The notes under the pieces were generated by a model. It saw only the letters and a list, made by a program, of their open reading frames with translations, did not search any database and was not told the origin of the DNA. This document shows positions 60,073 to 64,000 of a stretch of DNA of 64,000 bases, piece by piece. Numbering within the stretch: position 1 is the stretch's first letter; each line of letters begins with the position of its first letter. Position numbers and translations under genes: made by a program. This DNA comes from Limnohabitans sp. (lineage in GTDB: Bacteria > Pseudomonadota > Gammaproteobacteria > Burkholderiales > Burkholderiaceae_C): contig JAOATL010000014.1 in the NCBI GenBank assembly GCA_030158125.1, forward strand, positions 1-64,000, given 5' to 3'.

Positions 60073-61637
60073 AAAAACTTAACTGGCAAGAGCCCCTTGC
60101 CTTGTTCAATGTGGCGCAAACGCGCCACATTGAACACTTGGCCAAAGCGCGCATCACAAGCGATGACAGCTTGATGGCGCAGGCCGGCTTGGCTGTGGCC
60201 AAGTTGGCCATGGCTTTGAAGCCTTTTGCGCCGTGCTACTGGATCTTTTGTGGACCTGGCAACAATGGCGGCGACGGGCTTGAAGCCGCAGCACTGTTAC
60301 ACCAATGGGGTCAACAGGTGCGCGTGGTGCTTTGGCAGCCTTCTTCTAAGCGCCCGGCGGATGCAAACAAGGCATTGCTGAAAGTCCAAGCATTGGGCGT
60401 TTCAATTCAAGAAGAGTTGCCAATTCGCAATTCCAAACATCGTGCATCGAACAATTCGGTGACATCAGAAGACCTGTGCATCGATGCCGTGCTGGGCATT
60501 GGTTTGCGCGCACCCTCTGCTGACGAATCAAGTGCTGATGCAGCGCAACAACTGCCATCTTGGATCGATGGCCTGTACCAACTGGGCGCAGATGTTTTGG
60601 CGGTAGACATACCGTCAGGATTGAATGCCGACACAGGACAATTTCAAAACAAAGAAAGCGCTTCACAACACATTCAAGCACAGCACACTTTGCAGTTACT
60701 CACAGCCAAACCAGGCTGCTTCACCGCACACGGCAGGGATGCCTGCGGCACATTGTGGACAGCGACATTAGGCAGCGAAGACCTGCAGCAAACGACGCAC
60801 CCCGCAGCCCGGTTGAACAGCCCCACGCGACCAGCTCTAATGCGTCACCATGCAAGCCACAAAGGCACAAGGGGTGATGTCACGCTGATTGGCGGCGAAG
60901 CTGTTCAAGTGCGCGGAATGGGCATGACGGGCGCAGTGGATTTGGCGGCGACAGCAGCACTGCACGCAGGCGCAGGTCGTGTCATGGCTTGCTATTTAAC
61001 AACCGATGCAACTGGGCCTGTTCAATCACCCCGCTTGGCAGAAATCATGCAACGCGACTTTTCAGCACTGAACTTTCAAGCCGGTGCCATCGTTTGCGGT
61101 TGCGGCGGCGGCATGGCTGTGCGTCAAGTTTTACCCATGGTCTTGCAGCAAAGCAAGCACTTGGTGCTTGATGCAGATGCGCTCAATGGCATTTCACAGG
61201 ACCCCTGGCTGCGCGATATGGTGCGTCAACGCGCAACTCGAAAATGGTCAACGGTGATCACACCCCACCCACTTGAAGCAGCCAGACTAATGGACACCGA
61301 TAGCGTTCATGTGCAACACGATCGCCTGAGGGCTGCGCAATTTTTGGCGGATGACCTGAAGTGCACTGTGGTACTGAAGGGCTCTGGCACCGTGATTGCT
61401 AAATCAGGCGAAACGCCTGTCATCAATCCCACCGGCAACGCGCATCTGGCCACGGGAGGGACAGGCGATGTATTGGCAGGTCTGTTGGGCGCGCGCATTG
61501 CACAAGGCATGGGCGACTTTGAAGCCGCCTGCGCTGCCGTGTTTGAACACGGCCTACTGGCAGATGAATGGCGCTTGCCTACGTTGACCGCAGGCAAGCT
61601 GGCGGAACTTATCCGCGGCCCGCGAATGGCATCTTAG
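60069..61637 (+). CDS. nnr: Bifunctional NAD(P)H-hydrate epimerase/dehydratase
   Basis: 522 residues. Repairs hydrated NADH/NADPH: N-terminal YjeF_N epimerase ([15 protein letters not shown], about 1-215) and C-terminal ribokinase-like dehydratase ([41 protein letters not shown], about 240-520). TTG start at 60069 overlaps the amidase stop as TTGA, with GAGG 6 bases before. Its 3' end overlaps the SDR gene by 29 bases tail-to-tail. Confidence 0.93.
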   Translation: MKKLNWQEPLALFNVAQTRHIEHLAKARITSDDSLMAQAGLAVAKLAMALKPFAPCYWIFCGPGNNGGDGLEAAALLHQWGQQVRVVLWQPSSKRPADANKALLKVQALGVSIQEELPIRNSKHRASNNSVTSEDLCIDAVLGIGLRAPSADESSADAAQQLPSWIDGLYQLGADVLAVDIPSGLNADTGQFQNKESASQHIQAQHTLQLLTAKPGCFTAHGRDACGTLWTATLGSEDLQQTTHPAARLNSPTRPALMRHHASHKGTRGDVTLIGGEAVQVRGMGMTGAVDLAATAALHAGAGRVMACYLTTDATGPVQSPRLAEIMQRDFSALNFQAGAIVCGCGGGMAVRQVLPMVLQQSKHLVLDADALNGISQDPWLRDMVRQRATRKWSTVITPHPLEAARLMDTDSVHVQHDRLRAAQFLADDLKCTVVLKGSGTVIAKSGETPVINPTGNAHLATGGTGDVLAGLLGARIAQGMGDFEAACAAVFEHGLLADEWRLPTLTAGKLAELIRGPRMAS

Positions 61638-62373
61638 TGGCCATCACGGTATGGAACATCACGTTAGCCTCTAAGGGCAAGCTGGCCATGTAGACCACAG
61701 ACGTGCCAACCAAGGCCACGTCCATCAAAGGTTCGGCTTTGATTTCCAAATTGGCTTGCGGCACACCTTTGGCCATCTTCATGGCCATAGGCGTGGCTGC
61801 GTTGCCCACATCGATTTGGCCTACGGCAATGTCGTACTGACGACCATCCAATGAGGCTGTTTTGGTCAAGCCAGAAACGGCATGCTTGGTCGAAGTGTAA
61901 GCAATGGAAAAAGGACGTGGCGTAGTGGCAGAGATTGAACCATTGTTGATGATTCGACCACCCATGGGCGCTTGGTCTTTCATCACGCGGAAAGCTTCGC
62001 GAATGCACAAGAACATGCCTGTGAGATTGGTATCGACCACGTTCTTCCACATCTCCAAACTGAGTTCAGGCAACGGGATAGCAGGTGTACTGACACCGGC
62101 ATTGTTGAACAGCAAGTCCACACGACCAAATGTTTTGACACACTGCGCAAACAAATTGGCCACAGAGTCTTCTTGCGTCACATCGGTAGGAACGGCCAGC
62201 ACTTTGTAGTTGGCATTGATGGTTTTGGCCTCGGCCGCTACTTCTTCCAAATTCACCAAGCGACGACCAGCCAACACAACGGACCAGCCGTCGTTGAGCA
62301 AGGCCAATGCCGTTGCCTTGCCAATGCCTGATCCAGCGCCTGTGACGATGGCAATTTTTGAAGTGTGTGTCAT
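61609..62373 (-). CDS. Short-chain dehydrogenase/reductase
   Basis: 254 residues, Rossmann fold. [11 protein letters not shown] cofactor site, NNAG, catalytic serine in NGSISA and YTSTK (Tyr/Lys). RR at about 37-38 (AGRRLVNL) suggests NADPH preference. Substrate unknown. Stands alone on the minus strand between nnr and rnr. Confidence 0.92.
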   Translation of the reverse strand: MTHTSKIAIVTGAGSGIGKATALALLNDGWSVVLAGRRLVNLEEVAAEAKTINANYKVLAVPTDVTQEDSVANLFAQCVKTFGRVDLLFNNAGVSTPAIPLPELSLEMWKNVVDTNLTGMFLCIREAFRVMKDQAPMGGRIINNGSISATTPRPFSIAYTSTKHAVSGLTKTASLDGRQYDIAVGQIDVGNAATPMAMKMAKGVPQANLEIKAEPLMDVALVGTSVVYMASLPLEANVMFHTVMATKMPFAGRG

Positions 62374-62443
62374 GGATTCTGTCTCCTGTTTGAGTGTTTG
62401 TTACGAAAAAAATGATGTGTTGGTGAAAGAGTCGCCTCGGATT

Positions 62444-64000
62444 TCATCGTCGACTTTTTCTGGATTGGCTTGATTTCTTGGCACTTGCCGTCTTGGATGC
62501 AGTACCCTTTGAAACGACTTTGCCGTTGCGAGTGGAAGGTTTACCGCCCTCAACTTTGCGCGCATTGAAGGGGCGTGATTTGGATTTCACACCTTCAGCA
62601 CTTGGCAGCCCAGCGCGTGCGTTGTCATTGCGATGACCGCTTTGCTTGCCTACGCCTTTGTCACGCATTTGGCGCGGACTGAATTCTTCCGCAGGATTGA
62701 CCAACCGAAAATCAATTTTACGGCCATCCAAATCGACGCGACTGACCTGAATTTGAACACGGGTGCCAATGGCATAGCGAATGCCTGTTCTTTCACCACG
62801 CAACTCTTGGCGAGCTTCGTCAAAGCGGAAATACTCGCCACCGAGCTCGGTGATGTGCACCAAGCCTTCGACGTACAGATTGTCCAAGGTGACGAATATG
62901 CCGAAGCTGGTGGCCGATGTGACCACGCCCGAATATTCTTCGCCCAAATGCTCGCGCATGTATTTGCATTTCAGCCAGGCTTCTACATCGCGACTGGCTT
63001 CATCTGCGCGGCGCTCATTGGCACTGCAATGCAGACCTGCGGCCTCCCATGCTTGTTGCTCGGCAGGCGACATTTTGATGCGAGGGGCATCGTCCATTTG
63101 GGCGCCAGCTTTGTTCTTCTGCAAGCGCTTGGCCAATTTGGCATGCGCCTCTCCGGGCACTGGCAAAGCCGGCAACTGGTACTTTTTGCGCGCCAAGATG
63201 GCCTTGATGACACGATGCACCAGCAAGTCAGGATAACGACGAATAGGACTGGTGAAATGCGTGTAGGCCTCGTAAGCCAAGCCAAAGTGACCACTGTTGA
63301 TGGGCGTGTAAATGGCTTGCTGCATAGAGCGCAACAACATGGTGTGGATTTGCTGCGCATCGGGCCGATCTTTGGTGGCTTGTGCAATGTGCTGAAATTC
63401 ACTGGGCTTGGGCTCGTCACTGACGGTGTAAGGCAGGCCCAAAGACTTCAAGTAATTGCGCAGCAAGTCTTTCTTTTCGGGTGTGGGACCTTCGTGCACG
63501 CGAAACAAGCCTGGGTGTTTGCTGCTTTGAATGAAATCAGCACTGCACACATTGGCAGCCAACATGGCCTCTTCGATGAGACGGTGCGCCTCAGTGCGAA
63601 CACGCGGCACAATTTTCTCAATGCGACCGTTGTCGTCGCAAATGATTTGTGTTTCGGTGGTTTCAAAATCTACAGCGCCGCGAACGGCACGTGAAGACAA
63701 GAGCGCACGATACACATCATGCAAATTGAGCAAATCATTGACGCGTGCTTTTCGCTTGACAGCTTCGGGTCCACGTGTATTGGCAAGAATGGCCGCCACT
63801 TCGGTGTAGGTAAAGCGCGCATGGCTGTACATCACCGCTGGGTAAAACTGATAGGCGTGTATTTCACCTTTGGCCGAGATCAGCATGTCACACACCATGC
63901 ACAAGCGTTCTACCTCAGGATTAAGTGAGCACAAGCCATTGGAGAGTTTCTCGGGCAGCATGGGGATGACGCGACGCGGAAAATACACACTGGTGGCACG
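62444..64000 (-). CDS. rnr: Ribonuclease R, 3' portion
   Basis: Over 514 residues are visible; the gene continues beyond the window end, since the frame is open to 64000 (RATSVYFPRR). RNase R is a processive 3'-5' exonuclease for structured RNA. Seen: the second half of the RNB catalytic domain (RYPDLLVHR, HFTSPIRRYPDL), an S1 RNA-binding domain (YSGVVTSATSFGIFVTLDNLYVEGLVHI), and a basic low-complexity tail (about 420-514, K/S/R rich). The N-terminal cold-shock domains and the catalytic aspartates are outside. Confidence 0.96.
   Translation of the reverse strand, partial: RATSVYFPRRVIPMLPEKLSNGLCSLNPEVERLCMVCDMLISAKGEIHAYQFYPAVMYSHARFTYTEVAAILANTRGPEAVKRKARVNDLLNLHDVYRALLSSRAVRGAVDFETTETQIICDDNGRIEKIVPRVRTEAHRLIEEAMLAANVCSADFIQSSKHPGLFRVHEGPTPEKKDLLRNYLKSLGLPYTVSDEPKPSEFQHIAQATKDRPDAQQIHTMLLRSMQQAIYTPINSGHFGLAYEAYTHFTSPIRRYPDLLVHRVIKAILARKKYQLPALPVPGEAHAKLAKRLQKNKAGAQMDDAPRIKMSPAEQQAWEAAGLHCSANERRADEASRDVEAWLKCKYMREHLGEEYSGVVTSATSFGIFVTLDNLYVEGLVHITELGGEYFRFDEARQELRGERTGIRYAIGTRVQIQVSRVDLDGRKIDFRLVNPAEEFSPRQMRDKGVGKQSGHRNDNARAGLPSAEGVKSKSRPFNARKVEGGKPSTRNGKVVSKGTASKTASAKKSSQSRKSRR

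Noticed and set aside
62633..63694. 353-codon open frame on the plus strand inside rnr
   Set aside because: It is fully antisense to the conserved RNase R frame, has no domain I recognise and no ribosome site; long opposite-strand frames are common in such codon usage.
1..64000. Genomic island, prophage or insertion sequence
   Set aside because: No transposase, integrase, phage gene, terminal inverted repeat or attachment duplication was found, and gene order is that of conserved housekeeping clusters.

Overview
This is a housekeeping stretch of a betaproteobacterial chromosome, most likely order Burkholderiales and probably Comamonadaceae-like. That rests on gene order: tRNA-Pro/MerR/ihfA/pheTS/rplT/rpmI/infC/thrS; alaA-hom-thrC-moeA-moaD-moaE-(ORF)-clpB; Mth938/bcp/PIN-PhoH; rpsF-priB-rpsR-rplI-dnaB; ppsR/ppsA; and the rpsB-to-rnhB run. 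Coding density is about 95%. I see no insertion sequence, prophage, CRISPR array, integrase or rRNA. The species cannot be named from the sequence alone.

Layout. 1-9383 (minus): end of a tRNA-Pro(GGG), a MerR regulator, IHF-alpha, PheRS beta and alpha, L20, L35, IF3 (which appears to start with ATC), ThrRS, and isocitrate lyase with a palindromic operator region. 9384-9839 is the only gap above 300 bp; it separates aceA from a plus-strand SWIB-domain protein with a histone-H1-like tail. 10320-21499 (minus except one ORF): a ThDP enzyme, ClpB, molybdopterin genes moaE/moaD/moeA, threonine genes thrC/hom, and an AlaA-type aminotransferase. 21580-24322 (plus): Mth938-like protein, peroxiredoxin, PIN-PhoH ATPase. 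24351-27400 (minus): dnaB, rplI, rpsR, priB, rpsF. 27486-32972: a large sodium/solute symporter coupled to PEP synthase, divergent from the PEP synthase regulatory kinase/phosphorylase. 32966-37974 (minus): glmM, folP, ftsH, rlmE; then yhbY and a glycosyltransferase-like gene (plus). 39272-44159 (minus): greA, carB, carA. 44383-58502 (minus): one long envelope and translation run: TrmH-family methyltransferase, rnhB, lpxB, lpxA, fabZ, lpxD, skp, bamA, rseP, dxr, cdsA, frr, pyrH, tsf, rpsB. 58717-64000: amidase and the bifunctional NAD(P)H-hydrate repair enzyme (plus), an SDR and the 3' part of RNase R (minus).

Functional themes: translation (synthetases, IF3, ribosomal proteins, EF-Ts, RRF, RlmE, YhbY), outer-membrane building (lipid A, BamA, Skp, RseP, CDP-DAG), and gluconeogenic/C2 metabolism (isocitrate lyase, PEP synthase with its regulator, a symporter likely for a small carboxylate).

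The hunt found no evident new multi-gene system. What stands out is regulatory and architectural: paired palindromes in and above the aceA promoter, an ATC start for infC, hairpin leaders before thrS, rpsF and rpsB, a phased 10-bp GATC tandem repeat plus terminator between rplT and pheS, the absence of uppS from its usual slot between frr and cdsA, a short RseP, and a few poorly characterised genes.
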